DNA from: Impatiens glandulifera | Taxonomy: Eukaryota; Streptophyta; Magnoliopsida; Ericales; Balsaminaceae | DNA length: 64,000 nucleotides | Direction of reading: 5' to 3' | Assembly (NCBI RefSeq): GCF_907164915.1 | Contig: NC_061867.1 | Coordinates: forward strand, 26,760,308-26,824,307 | Part shown: positions 10,912-21,535 of the stretch, piece after piece | How positions within the stretch are numbered: the stretch's first letter is position 1 | How the letters are laid out: each line of letters starts with the position of its first letter | Notes under the pieces: generated by a model | Databases searched by the model: none | What the model was told of the DNA's origin: nothing | The model's input: only the letters and a program-made list of their open reading frames with translations | Made by a program: the position numbers and the translations under genes

Positions 10912-13369
10912 ATAAGACACTGTAAATAATTGTTTACCAACAATGTTACATTGCTCCCTTGAGAATGACGCTGCCAAAAAACCTAACCCTAATCTGGGTA
11001 ACGAAGAACCCAACTGGACTACCCAACCTTCCGGTTCCAAACATGTTTAGGCGACCAACTGATAGCTGTTTTTTGAAAAACATTTCAAGGTTTTGTTCCG
11101 ACTACATACCTTGGAAGTGTTTCTTCAGATTCTTGTCAGTATATGGCATCTTTAGGAGAGAAAGAATAAGTTTCTTAAACATCGCTTTCTATTGGGACGA
11201 ATTCGAGCAATTGGAGAATACCGCAACTGATCTTTTGTGAAAAATGTGAGGAATTGGGTTGTCTATATTGGCAGCTTAACTGGTGGATCAATGTGGTTAA
11301 AAATGAAAGAATGCTAAATTGGCTTTTTTGAAAAAAATAAAAAAATAAATAAAAGCTGCAAAGGTTGAAAACTGGTGGCTAATGAAGAAAAATAATTCAT
11401 GATGATTGTTGTGGATTGGACTAACGAAGATTGAGCTATCTATATTGGGTAGTTCGAAAAAAATGGAGCTTGCTGAATTGGGCTTGCTCGGCTGTCTATC
11501 TTGGGTAGCTGAAAAAAAAGGAGCTTCCTGAATTGGGTTTGCTCGGCTGTCTAAATTGGATAGCTAAAAAAATTGAAGTTTGCTGAATTGGGCTTGCTAA
11601 AGACGATGGTTGTATGATCGTAGATTGATGTTTCATCGACTTGTTTTGCAAAGGTGAAATTTTGTTTCTACTACGTTTCTCCTTGAGGGGAGGATATAAA
11701 AATAATAACAAATAAACCATTAGTTAGTTAGTAACTGATTAGTTAGTTTGGTTAATTAGTTAGTATTGAACTCCTATATAAGGGAGTTTCAGTTTACACT
11801 TCTTCTTCAAGAATTTAACAAAATGCCCCAAAGTCTACAAGGCCAAAGGGGGGAAACAAAAATTGGCTAGGCGTTTAATTAATGGGTTAGATCTCTCTTT
11901 CTAACATGCTATAAATAATATTTAGAGAAGCATAAGACATGAAAAACAAAGAGCTTCTAAATTTCATTTAACCATTGCCAAGCTAAAAGTTTTGAATTTT
12001 TTACTTTTGGTGATGTGTTGTGTTTTTAGTCTTGAGGGGGCTTTCTAAAAGCTTCATAACTTCATAGGAAAACTGTAAGAATCCATTGTAATTCTCTATT
12101 CTTAGTGTAATTTTTTATTTTAATTATATCTAAGTTTTGCGTTTTTATTCATATACATTTATAGTTTGTTGAATAACTTGAATTGGCAATTTTATAAGCT
12201 TTCTAATAATTTCAAATCGTTTAAAATTTGGTTATACGAAATCAAATTGGATTAAAAATTTTAAATTTGTCAAATTCGTGTTCTTGAACTCTTACTCAAG
12301 ATTATGTCAAGAACAAGATATTCATAATACTCGAAAGGTTGATTGAAACATGTGTATTTTTTTATAAATATTTTGAAGCACCTATTGATTTTATGTTGAT
12401 GCTTGATATTGTGATGATGATACGGTGATTTGGATGTTTTTATACATGTTGTATATTGGATAAGTTATGATTCTATGTTGTTATATTTGAGTTTTGATTC
12501 ATGAATCAAATTTTGGCTAATGGAAGTGCATGTTTATTGCCATGTCCTAGTTTCTCACCGAGAAATCCAGTCATGACATGGTTTTAAATCGAGAGATTAT
12601 GCATCTAGCCTCCCGCAACCGCATTTCCCACTTGCCCGACCAAAGGCAATATAGACATTCAATATTTACCCATTAATATACGGCTTTAAATAATTCTGAG
12701 CCAATATAATTTTCTTACGATGACTTTCTAAAATCAAAATTATCATAAATAACTAATTCAATAACAACATATTTCAACCTACTTTTGGATTAATCCAACT
12801 TCGGACACTGACTAAATAAATGAAAATACAAAAATAGACAAAATAGAATAGGTTTATTTGATTTTTAGTATTAATGTAATTTTTATTTATTTTCGTAGGG
12901 AATTAAAAGTAAACAAATTCTGCCAAAACCGCTAGAAACCGTCGGTCACGGTGAACGACAATAGCGGAAACATGCAGTAAAAATCAAGGACGTGATATAG
13001 CATACTTGGGTTTTGATGATTGTACCCAGGCTCAAGGGGACTCGCGGTTCAGACCAAAGGTACCCACCTAAGACTAGTTGACCTTAGTGAACGTGCTAAG
13101 GTTTAGTCGGCAAGCCAACCGGACGCCGAGACCAAACAAATTGCTTCAATACTATCGAATTGCAAGTAGCGCAATCCTAGTCGCGACCATCTTCTTCCTT
13201 GAATTCGCACCAAAGGACCAGTATGAACATGAAGAAGTGGCCGATTTGAAAAGCATCCACGTCCTTAATTTCTCTACAAAATTGCTCTCCAAAAATAAAA
13301 CATGCTCCAGAGTTAACGGGGAGCGTATTCAAAACGTACTAGAACATCATTTAACACCCTAACATGTTT
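10912..13369. other. Unassigned DNA between CACTA end and the nested elements
   Basis: Open frames are short and match nothing I know. A frame at 10959-11240 (93 codons on plus) overlaps an 87-codon frame on minus, and neither shows domain features. At 11420-11605 an imperfect repeat of about 60 bp containing gctgaattgggcttgct and ggctgtctat occurs two to three times. Around 11700-11800 there are repeated gttagttag blocks and a ctcctatataaggg box. That arrangement resembles an LTR promoter, but no partner LTR was found. The stretch at 12890-13080 is more GC-rich without a recognisable gene. Confidence 0.5.
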
Positions 13370-13374
13370 AATAT

Positions 13375-13609
13375 TGTTGAAGTTTGCTTAAAACTGTTAT
13401 TATTTTTTCTTATTATTAGCATTTGAGTTTTAGTTTGTGGTTTAGTGAGTGGTTTCTAAGAGATATGTCCATGTATTTCCCTATTTTTAGCACCACTATC
13501 TAGTGATTTGGTAGTATTTAAATAATTTCCGCTTAATAAAAATTATCTCGTTTTCCCTTCTAACTCTTTTCTCTTTTAAGAAAATATTCTTAGTTAAAAT
13601 TAACCAACA
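13375..13609 (+). repeat. Left (5') LTR of outer Copia element, plus PBS
   Basis: This 235-bp LTR is bounded by TG and CA and is followed after three bases by the iMet PBS. Just inside, at about 13630-13706, the LTR tail and PBS are repeated in degraded form (cttagttaaaa, then taactaacaaattgatatcag). This is a local tandem duplication of the LTR-PBS joint. Confidence 0.9.
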
Positions 13610-14205
13610 AATTGGTATCAGAGCTATCTTTCTATCTCTTTTTTTTTTAAAAAAAACATTCTTAGTTAAAAATAACTAACAAATTGATATCAGAGCTATC
13701 TTTTTGAGGGACCTGTAAGTGAGAAAACCCACCACGACATATATCTTATTCTATGGATTCATATATACCATTTACATCATTAACATCACCTATGTTCAAT
13801 GGTAACAATTACCATGTCAGGCTGCTCGAATGGAGGCTCATCTAGAGGCAAATGATCTCTGAGAAGCTATATAGGAGACGTATGTAGTGCCAGAATTACA
13901 ATCTAACCCAACACTGACATAGATAAAGAATCACAAAGAGAAGAAGACAAGGAAGTCGAAGGCAATAGTTACTTTGTTTGTTGCTGTGTCAATTGAGATT
14001 TTTATCAGGATAATGACCATAAAGTCAACATTTAAGGTCTGAAATTTTCTCAAAAAAGAATATGAAGGAAATGAAAAGATTAATGGGATGCAAGTCTTTA
14101 ATTTAATTAGGGAATTTGTGATGGTGAAGTGAAGGTTTGAGAGACCATCAATGAGTAATCTAACAAATTACCCACAATTGTCAATAAGCTAAAATTTCTT
14201 AGCAC

Positions 14206-14354
14206 ACCCCACGAAGGTAGCTCAGTGGTAAAAGTCGGCTTAAAAGACCAAAAGGTCACGGGTTAAATTTAATCTTGAAGCGCTTTGAGTTTAAGTGGGG
14301 TCATTGATGTGGGGTGTCATTATAGTTCTCCTTTAATTCATAAAAAAAGATTGA
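14206..14354 (+). mobile_element. tRNA-derived SINE in the outer gag
   Basis: It starts with a tRNA-like box A (ggtagctcagtggtaaaag), followed by a box B-like stretch (ggtcacgggttaaattt) about 30 bases on, an unrelated body and an A-rich end (cataaaaaaag). The short near-repeats ttagcac (14199-14205) and ttgccac (14355-14361) flank it and fit a decayed target duplication. The gag reading resumes on the far side. This order of promoter boxes and A-tail is that of plant SINEs rather than a working tRNA gene. Confidence 0.75.
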
Positions 14355-14466
14355 TTGCCACTGAATTTCCTAATTATAGATTGATTCAAAAGGTGTTGGT
14401 AATTGTTCCTAAAAGGTTTGAGGTTACCATTTCCTCATTAGAGAACACTAAAGACCTGTCTAAAGT

Positions 14467-14520
14467 TTTTTTTAATGAAATAACACTAAGCTCTTCCCCC
14501 CCCCCCCCCCCTCAAAAGAA
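14467..14520 (-). mobile_element. 54-bp 5'-truncated retroposed fragment with 17-bp target duplication
   Basis: Perfect 17-bp direct repeats aaagacctgtctaaagt lie at 14450-14466 and 14521-14537. The insert between them, read on the minus strand, starts with a long G run, then gcttagtgttatttcatt and ends in eight A residues. Long target duplications and a 3' A-tail are marks of LINE-driven retroposition, so this is probably the 3' tip of a SINE or another transcript. Confidence 0.8.
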
Positions 14521-14715
14521 AAAGACCTGTCTAAAGTCAGTCTTGTAGAAATTTTGAGTGCCTTACAGACGCAAGAACGTAAAAGATTGATGAGGAATGA
14601 AGGGTTTGTAGAAGGAGCATTGCCCGCAAATGTGCAATCAAGACAAAGTGAAAAATGGAAAAAGAACTGGACAAACAAGATGGAAAGTACATGTTCAAAT
14701 TTTCCAAGCACAAGT

Positions 14716-15279
14716 TGATAAGAAAAGTAAATGGGATAACTGGTTGAAATTTATCCCTAAATAATATTCTCACTTGACTGAACTAGAGGAGCAAATAAGA
14801 ACGATCACGTAATAAAGAAATGATACAAGACAACATATTTTAACGTGGAAAACTCCTTCACAATGAAGAATAATAACCACGGGACCTTTCTCCGGTCCAA
14901 AAATTCTCCACTAAATAAACAATGTTTACACAATCACAAATTGCCACCAATGGCTCTAGACAACATAAATATGATCTAACTCAAATCAACAAACATTGAG
15001 AATAATAAGAGTTAGAGAAGAACAAACTAAGATTTGGTCCTGTCGGCAAACAACCAATTTCTGACCTACAAACACAGCCCCTGCTGATCTCCCAAAATTG
15101 CTCTCTATCCCACTTGAAACACCCAACTTGCTGATATATATCTAACAATGAGTAACTGTTGAAAACTACCCACTACTTGACATGTGAAAAAATGTGTAAA
15201 AATAACCTTAGTGGCTATTTAGATTGTGGGCCAAAATATTTGGGTTTTACCACATAAGAAGGGACCCAACTGCCCAACA
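14716..15279 (-). repeat. 3' LTR of middle Copia element
   Basis: This 564-bp LTR has a polypurine tract (minus strand GGGAGGGGGAGAAT) just upstream of it in element orientation. It is about 31 bp shorter than its partner. Confidence 0.93.
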
Positions 15280-15472
15280 ATTCTCCCCCTCCCAACTATG
15301 TGGAGGATGTTGCCACTCCGGCAACCAAGCGACTAGCTTCAAGCTTCCATTTAGGTAGTGCCTTAGTACACATATCAGCACCATTATCATCTGTATGAAT
15401 TTTGTCAAGTACAAATCTCTTGGAGTCCAAGGTTTCACGAATCCAATGATATCTCATATCAATATGTTTTGA

Positions 15473-15826
15473 TCAACCATGAAATGTAGGGTTCTTGTTG
15501 AAATGAATAGCACTTTGGCTGTCACAAAATAATACATACTTCTTATGATCAAGATCAAGCTTTGCACTAAACCTTTTCATCCAAAGTAATTCTTTACCAG
15601 CTTCTGTAATAGAAATAAACTCGGCCTCAGTAGTGGATAATGCAACACACTTCTGCAATCTTGACTGCCATGCCACAGCTCCCCCTGCAAAAGTGAACAA
15701 ATATCCAAAAGTAGACTTCTTAGAATCCACATCTCCAGCCCAATCAGAGTCAGTATAACCAACAATAGTAGGCTCTCCACTTCCAAAGCACAACTTCAAA
15801 TTAGAAATTTCCTGTAGGTATCTCAA
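15473..15826 (-). pseudogene. RNase H of middle Copia element
   Basis: This minus-strand frame of 117 codons carries GYTDSDWAGDVDSKKSTFGY, then LSTTEAEFISITEAGKELLW and FCDSQSAIHFNKNPTFHG, the standard Copia RNase H motifs with the D, E and D positions. A stop follows FHG, where the family normally continues with a short tail. It would degrade the RNA strand during reverse transcription. Confidence 0.88.
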
Positions 15827-15829
15827 AAT

Positions 15830-16783
15830 CCATTTAACTGCCTCCTAATGTTTCTTTACTAAATTAGACAAAAATCTGCTGACCGTGCCAACTGCATGCA
15901 CTATATCAGGCCTGGTGCAAACCATTGCGTACATTAAACTGCCAACAGCAGATGCGTACGGGACTTTTTGCATGTATTCTTTCTCTTGCTCACTCGAAGA
16001 TGATTGATCAGCACTCAATCTAAATGATGTAGCAAGAGGTGTACTTATAACTTTTGACTTTTCTAAATTAAATCGCTGAAGTACCTTCTCAATATATCTT
16101 TCTTGAGAAATTCATAGCTTTTTGCACCTTCTGTCTCGAACAATACTCATCCCAAGAAAATGCTTCGCCGGCCCTAAGTCTTTCATTGAGAAGCAATTAC
16201 TCAACTCTTCCTTTAAACTGCCAATACGGGATGCATTTGAACCAGCAATGAGCATGTCGTCTACATAAAGCAATAGAATGACAAAGTCATTAGCTGAAAA
16301 CTTCTGCACAAAAATACAATGATCAGAAGTAGTTTTCTTGTAGCCTTGTTGAACCATGAACGACTCAAACTTCTTGTACCACTATCTCGGTGCCTGTTTC
16401 AAACCAGATAAGCTCTTTCAACTTGAACACATAATTTTCTTTGTTTTGCACAACAAACCCTTCAGGTTTCTCCATGTATATTTCTTTCTCCAAATCACCG
16501 TGAAGGAAAGTTGTCTTCACATCATATGTTCCATCTCTAACTCAAGACTAGCCACCAAGCCCATAACAACCCCGATTGAAGACATCTTGACTACTGGTGA
16601 GAATATCTCTTTAAAGTAAACACCTTTCTTCTGACCAAAACCTTTAACGACTAATCTGGCTTTAAATATTCTCTCGGGTTTTATTTTGAATAACCAACGA
16701 TTTTTCAAAGCCTTTCTTCCTTTAGGAAGCTTAACCAACTCATAAGTATGATTGACAAGTAGTGATTGCATTTCATCATTCAT
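15830..16783 (-). pseudogene. Reverse transcriptase of middle Copia element
   Basis: Two minus-strand open pieces remain. 16783-16517 has KNRWLFKIK and KARLVVKGFGQ of the RT fingers. 16357-16112 has the catalytic LLLYVDDMLIAG followed by FSMKDLGPAKHFLGM. The stretch between them holds the first catalytic-aspartate region in broken frames. Stops and frameshifts make it non-functional. Reverse transcriptase would copy the element RNA into cDNA in cytoplasmic particles. Confidence 0.85.
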
Positions 16784-16834
16784 AGCTGCAATTCATTATG
16801 CTTTCTGCTTACTCTCAATAGCTTCTCTATAACA

Positions 16835-17713
16835 TTAAGGTTCATCATCATTTGTCAAAAGTACATACTCATTAGTTGAATAGTGGTTAGAAGGCCTTCG
16901 GTCTCTGGTGGATCGTCTAACTACATCTTCTGGTACCTGAACTTGGTCATCTGTTTCTTCACCTTCATGATCATCATTCTGAGCTTCATCCTGTACCATA
17001 TCTGAATGTTTAGACTCAACTGCAGTAGGCTCAAATACCGGATCCAAATCAATTAAATCACCACTAGCTCGCGCATCTAACTTCTCTTTCTTGTTAAAGT
17101 CTTCAATGGTTTGATCTTCAACAAACACCACATCACGACTTCTAACAAGTTTCTTCTCAACTGGATCATAACACCGATAACCAAACTCATCTTGACCATA
17201 ACCAATAAAAATACATTGTCTTGTCTTGGTCTCAAGTTTAGATATTTCATCTCTAGGCACATGAACAAAACATTTACAGCCAAATACTCGTAGGTGTTCA
17301 TAGATGACATCTTTACCATGCCATACCCTATTAGGAACATCAGAATACAAAGCAACAACAGAGATTAGATTAATAACATGTGCAACACAATATAAAGCCT
17401 CACCCCAATAATAACTAGGTAGTTTAGCATATGAAAGTAGACATCCGACTCTCTCCATTAATGTTTTGTTCATCCTTTCCGCCAAACCATTCAACTGAGG
17501 AGTCTTGGGAGGTGTCATCTGATGCTTGATACCTTGCTCTTTGCAATAAGAATTAAAAGGTTCACGATATTCTCTGCCATTATCAGTTCGAATGTATTTC
17601 AGTTTCTTCCTAGTTTCTCTTTCAACAGCAACCTGAAATTCTTTAAACACATCAAAAACTTGATCTTTTGACTTAAGAGCTCGGACCCAAAGTTTCCTCG
17701 AGTGGTCATCAAT
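16835..17713 (-). pseudogene. Integrase core and C-terminal part of middle Copia element
   Basis: The minus-strand reading from 17713 continues the core. The long open frame 17650-16835 (271 codons) has the second catalytic aspartate in RTDNGREY, the glutamate in NGLAERMNKT, and the GKD-like zone near KVFGCK-type residues (HLRVFGCKCFVHVP). An acidic linker and RRSTRDRRPSNHY, where the RT part begins, follow. It is the best preserved part of this element. The domain is split only by the 2.3-kb insertion. Confidence 0.88.
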
Positions 17714-17718
17714 GAATG

Positions 17719-18199
17719 TGTTACGACTTGTTTCGTAAGGTGTGTTTTGGGTTCAAGAATCACGTTCTTGATCTATAAGACCGGTAAAATTCTACAATCA
17801 AAGGGCAGCGGAAGGTTTTCAATAGAGAATTTGGGGGGGGGGGGAAATAGAAGAATCAAGGGTGCGTAGAGAAATACTGTTGGTCTATACCAAACAGTTC
17901 ATAGTAAATAATAATAGATGAATATGGCAGAAGTTCATATCTTCATTATTCTATTCATGGGTCCTTGGGGAAGAAAGATCAGCCTTATATAGGTTATGTC
18001 TTGCCCCAAAATATTCGGTTACAACAATAACTAGAAAATAACAGAATTCAGTTTGTAAAGTAGAAAAGGAAAGCAAAACAAAATAATAAAACAACAAAAC
18101 AGAAATCTGGCCCATGTGCACACTAGGACCGAGACCGGGTGCCGGGGAACGTTGCTGGAATTTATTCTAGGACCGAGGCCTTGATTTTAGACCCTAACA
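17719..18199 (-). repeat. 3' LTR of gag-only element
   Basis: 481 bp. It contains a run of about twelve G residues near 17834 where the partner has a shorter, interrupted run, and a TATA-type box (tatata) near 17974 on the minus strand. Confidence 0.92.
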
Positions 18200-18833
18200 T
18201 TATCTCCCCCTTCAAAATTCATCGCCCTCGACGAAAAAGACCGTGGTCTGCCGAGTCTACCGAGCCTCTAATGCGCATGCTCAATATTTCAAAGAATTCG
18301 GTCGGACTTCAGCAAGTCCAGCAAGTGTTGGAGTCTAGGACCGCATTTCTTAGAAGCCTTCGGTCTTCCTGCTCCACGACCAGTCCTTCCTTCGGCCCAG
18401 CACGCCAAGTGCAGCAAAAAGGGTCATCTTTCTTCCGGGCATACTCTAGAATGTCTTTAAATAACCAAGCCCAGTCTTTTATCTAGACCAGCAACACATG
18501 CGCAACAACATAGCCATGTCTTCCGACTACCTTCCTGGCTGGTGTTCGGTTGTTGGGTTGTTGGGTTAGCCCTTTGATTATTTTTTGAAAATTTTCAGCA
18601 ACGTCTTCCAAAACAAGTGAAACACTTTGGCATTCGTTCTTGCTGTTTATTTGTACCGTGGCAGCAACATTATGATTTTCTAAGGCCTTTTCTAGCTAGC
18701 TGCCTTGTATTATGTTGACCCGCGACCGAGGGGCACCTTTCTGGACCGAGAAAGTGTGCAAGATAATGACACGTTCGTCCCTTGTCTCAAGCATCAAAGG
18801 TGAGTCATGAAAATCTTATTCTTGGACGGGTTC

Positions 18834-19463
18834 TTAAATGCTTTCTTGGACTTCTTGATGATTAGGCGGGGCCATGAACAATCTGGATTTGTACCTATGA
18901 TTGGGCTCCCATTTTGTGCTCGGCCAGACCGTGTTAACAATGCATGGTTTGGGCAGCAGCGGCGGTTTGGCGTTGTACAAGGGCCTGCAACCGAATCGCA
19001 GCAAGAGATCTTTCTTGAATTTATGCCACGTCAATGCTTCCATATGGTTGCGATTCCGCAAATATGATTCATGCCACGTTCTTGCCTCTTTTGAGAAGTG
19101 AGTGCGGACAATGTCCAGCTTTGTGGCATCATTCGTCTTGCTCTCCCTAAATATTTGCTCGGCAAATAAGAACCAGCCCTCCAAATCAGTCCCATCAAAT
19201 TCAGGAATATCAATATTTGTGAGCTGGGTTGGAGAAAGGTAGCAAGAAGCAATATTATAGGGTCGGGTGCCGGGATCTTGGCCATTATTAAACGCACCTT
19301 TTTCAATGGCTGTCAAGCTTTTTCCAGCAGCATACCTTCTGTCCATATTTTGCTGAAAAACATTGTGCAAAGCAGCCTGTTCGGTCATATTTTGTTGCAG
19401 GGCAGCATTCATGGAGGCGTATTGTTGGGTCAGCCCTTCGAGTAGGGTCTTAAGATCATCCAT
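18834..19463 (-). CDS. Gag-like protein of the innermost element (Ty3-gypsy type)
   Basis: The 209-codon minus-strand frame starts with ATG at 19463, about 40 bases after the PBS. Residues 1-50 are glutamine-rich and likely coiled. Residues about 84-160 match the retrotrans_gag fold: IDIPEFDGTDLEGWFLFAEQ, then TWHKFKKDLLLRFG. That pattern is typical of Ty3-gypsy rather than Copia gag. After LLLRFG the sequence stops resembling the family, so the C-terminal half and the zinc knuckle are lost through deletion or shift. Downstream to 18200 nothing else is coding. It may still be able to form capsid, but this is unproven. Confidence 0.75.
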   Translation of the reverse strand: MDDLKTLLEGLTQQYASMNAALQQNMTEQAALHNVFQQNMDRRYAAGKSLTAIEKGAFNNGQDPGTRPYNIASCYLSPTQLTNIDIPEFDGTDLEGWFLFAEQIFRESKTNDATKLDIVRTHFSKEARTWHESYLRNRNHMEALTWHKFKKDLLLRFGCRPLYNAKPPLLPKPCIVNTVWPSTKWEPNHRYKSRLFMAPPNHQEVQESI

Positions 19464-19519
19464 CTTTGCTGCTATCTGGTTTCTTTCATTTGAGAATCGG
19501 CCAGCTCTGATACCAAGAA

Positions 19520-19997
19520 TGTTACGACTTGTTTCGTAAGGTGTGTTTTGGGTTCAAGAATCACGTTCTTGATCTATAAGACTGGTGAAATTCTACAATC
19601 AAAGGGCAGCGGAAGGTTTTCAATAGAGAATTTGGGGGGAGGGAATAGAAGAATCAAGGGTGCGAAGAGAAATACTGTTGGTCTATACCAAACAGTCCAT
19701 AGTAAATAATAATAGATGAATATGGCAGAAGTTCATATCTTCATTATTCTATTCATGGGTCGTTAGGGAAGAAAGATCAGCCTTATATAGGTGATGTCTT
19801 GCCCCAAAATATTCGGTTACAACAATAACTAGAAAATAACAGAATTCAGTTTGTAAAGTAGAAAAGGAAAGCAAAACAAAATAATAAAACAACAAAACAG
19901 AAATCTGGCCCATGTGCACACTAGGACCGAGACCGGGTGCCGGGGAACGTTGCTGGAATTTATTCTAGGACCGAGGCCTTGATTTTAGACCCTAACA
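19520..19997 (-). repeat. 5' LTR of gag-only element
   Basis: 478 bp, about ten differences from its partner. It is followed on the minus strand by the PBS and the gag start at 19463. Confidence 0.92.
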
Positions 19998-20002
19998 GAA
20001 TG

Positions 20003-20309
20003 TCACAAAGTAAATTGCACCACTAAAAGACTTTACTCTTAATGGACCACAAACATCAGAGTGGACCAAGTCAAGAACTTCCTCCTTTCTCGAGGGCGGA
20101 TGATGCTTAAAGGAGATTCTTCTCTGTTTCCCAGCCAAACAGTAAGCACACTTTTCTAATTTTGCACCTTTTAAACCCGAGAGTAAATTTTTATTTGCCA
20201 AAAAATCAAGTCCATTCTCACTAATGTGACTCAACCTCCTATGCCATAACTCTGAAGAGGTGCTACTCTCAACAGCATTAATAAGGTTAGTATGTATAGA
20301 AGCCTGCAA
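20003..20309 (-). pseudogene. Integrase N-terminal part of middle Copia element
   Basis: The minus-strand frame includes the zinc-binding HHCC region (WHRRLSHIS, then KCAYCLAGK) and the start of the catalytic core with the first aspartate in LVHSDVCGPL. It breaks off at the insertion point of the gag-only element and continues at 17713 on the other side, which confirms the nesting. Integrase would insert the cDNA into host DNA. Confidence 0.88.
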
Positions 20310-20329
20310 CTAGTATAAGTTAGGAAACT

Positions 20330-21490
20330 TCTTCCCTTGCGCCACAACTAAGGAACCTTTGATAAATTTCCACTAACCGTTAGAAAATTTGTTAGAATAC
20401 CCATCATCATCAAGTTTGCCTGCAGGGATCAGGTGAAATCAAATATCTGGTACATGTCTCACATCCTTGAGCACTAACTTCGTACCATTATCAGTTTCTA
20501 AGCAAACAGTTCCGGTGTCGACTACTTTTGACAAACCATCATTACCCATCTTTAAAACTCCAAAATCACATGGAGTGTAACATGGAAAGTAGCACCACTA
20601 TCAAAAATCCAACTGGTCTCATCACAAACCAAATTGATGCCTTCTTCATGATATACAGTAACCAAATCACCTGATATTGCAACAACAACATGATCATCTT
20701 TCACATCATTTCCCTTTTTCTCTTGCTTGTTGTCACCATTATTTTCTCTCTTCCACTTAAAGTAGTATTTCTTTATATGTCCCCTTTTTCCACAGTAGTT
20801 GCACTCAAAGTTGTTATATTTGCCTTTGACTTGTTTCTACTCTTGCCTCTGTTGTGACTTTGGTACTTATTGTTACTTCTCCCCCTATTTTCAGCAACAA
20901 GAATCTCTGGCCTGGTCAATGTCCCTTGAGTTTTTGTATCACTTCTTTATTAAGTACACCACTCTTCACCATCTGCATTGACACCACACCCTTAGGAGCC
21001 GAGTTTGTCAAAGTCACACGAAAAGTCTCCCATGAATCTGGAAGGGTATTAAGTAACCACAAAGCAAGAACCTCGTCATCAAACTTTACATCCATGCTAG
21101 ACAATTGATCAAAACACCCTTGGAAATCATTCAAATGATCTGATATAGAGTTCCCTTCTTTGTACCTCAAATTCATAGCTTGTTTGAGCAAGAACATCTT
21201 GTTGTTGTCGGTCTTTGATGCATACAGAGTCTCAAGTTTTTCCCACAAAGTACATGCATTAACATCATCGGCAATGTGATTCAATACATTGTCTTTTACC
21301 CATTGTCGGATGATACCACAAACTTTTTCGTGCTCAAATTTCCAATCTTCATCAGTTTTAGCCTCTCGCCTTTGTGTACCAAAAATTGGCAAGTACAATT
21401 TCTTTATGAATAGAAGATCTTTCATCCTCCTTTCCAACTGTGATGATTTGTACCATTCAAGAGTATCATTCTACTCTGATTTGCCTCCAT
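20330..21490 (-). pseudogene. Gag-protease of middle Copia element
   Basis: The minus-strand start codon at 21490 opens a Copia gag. A one-base loss near 21423 breaks the frame, and the main open part is 21437-20916 (173 codons). It carries the UBN2/retrotran_gag type helices, for example KLETLYASKTDNNKMFLLKQ and FDDEVLALWLLNTLPDSW. A CCHC-type zinc knuckle (CNYCGKRGH, its last cysteine replaced) follows near 20800. The aspartic protease motif DSGA is at about 20590-20605. Several stops lie between these parts. The products would be the capsid-like protein and the polyprotein protease. Neither is intact. Confidence 0.85.
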
Positions 21491-21535
21491 CGTTCAATCA
21501 ATCAAACACCTGACAAACCTTGCTCTGATACCAAT

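Larger units (their letters stand above)
13753..14715 (+). pseudogene. Gag remnant of outer Copia element (5' part)
   Basis: An ATG at 13753 starts a Copia-type gag. The usual early motif FNGNNYHV is present, and then the frame is lost by small indels near 13820. Later parts with KEYEGNEKINGMQVF and VPKRFEVTISSLENTKDLSK are readable in other frames. A SINE (14206-14354) and a 54-bp retroposed piece (14467-14520) interrupt it. The inner Copia element cuts it at 14715, and it resumes at 22136 with the zinc-knuckle region. It would encode the capsid-like protein of the element and is not functional. Confidence 0.8.
17719..19997 (-). mobile_element. Innermost 2.3-kb gag-only LTR element (non-autonomous)
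   Basis: LTRs 17719-18199 and 19520-19997 start tgttacgacttg and end accctaaca. The target duplication gaatg is at 17714-17718 and 19998-20002. On the minus strand an iMet PBS lies at 19515-19504, and a polypurine tract (GAAGGGGGAGATAA) lies next to the left LTR. The 1320-bp interior codes only for a gag-like protein and has no protease, reverse transcriptase or integrase. The LTRs look about 98 percent identical by eye, so this is the youngest layer. It would need enzymes from another element to move. It is a TR-GAG or LARD-like type. Confidence 0.93.

Noticed and set aside
10777..11240. Frames of 87 (minus) and 93 (plus) codons overlapping at 10777-11240
   Set aside because: No domain, signal or splice context is visible, and the minus frame runs into the CACTA subterminal repeats.
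14209..14285. Possible tRNA gene (tagctcagtggtaaaag)
   Set aside because: The tRNA-like boxes are degraded, no anticodon arm or acceptor stem can be paired, and an unrelated body with an A-tail follows. It is better read as a SINE.
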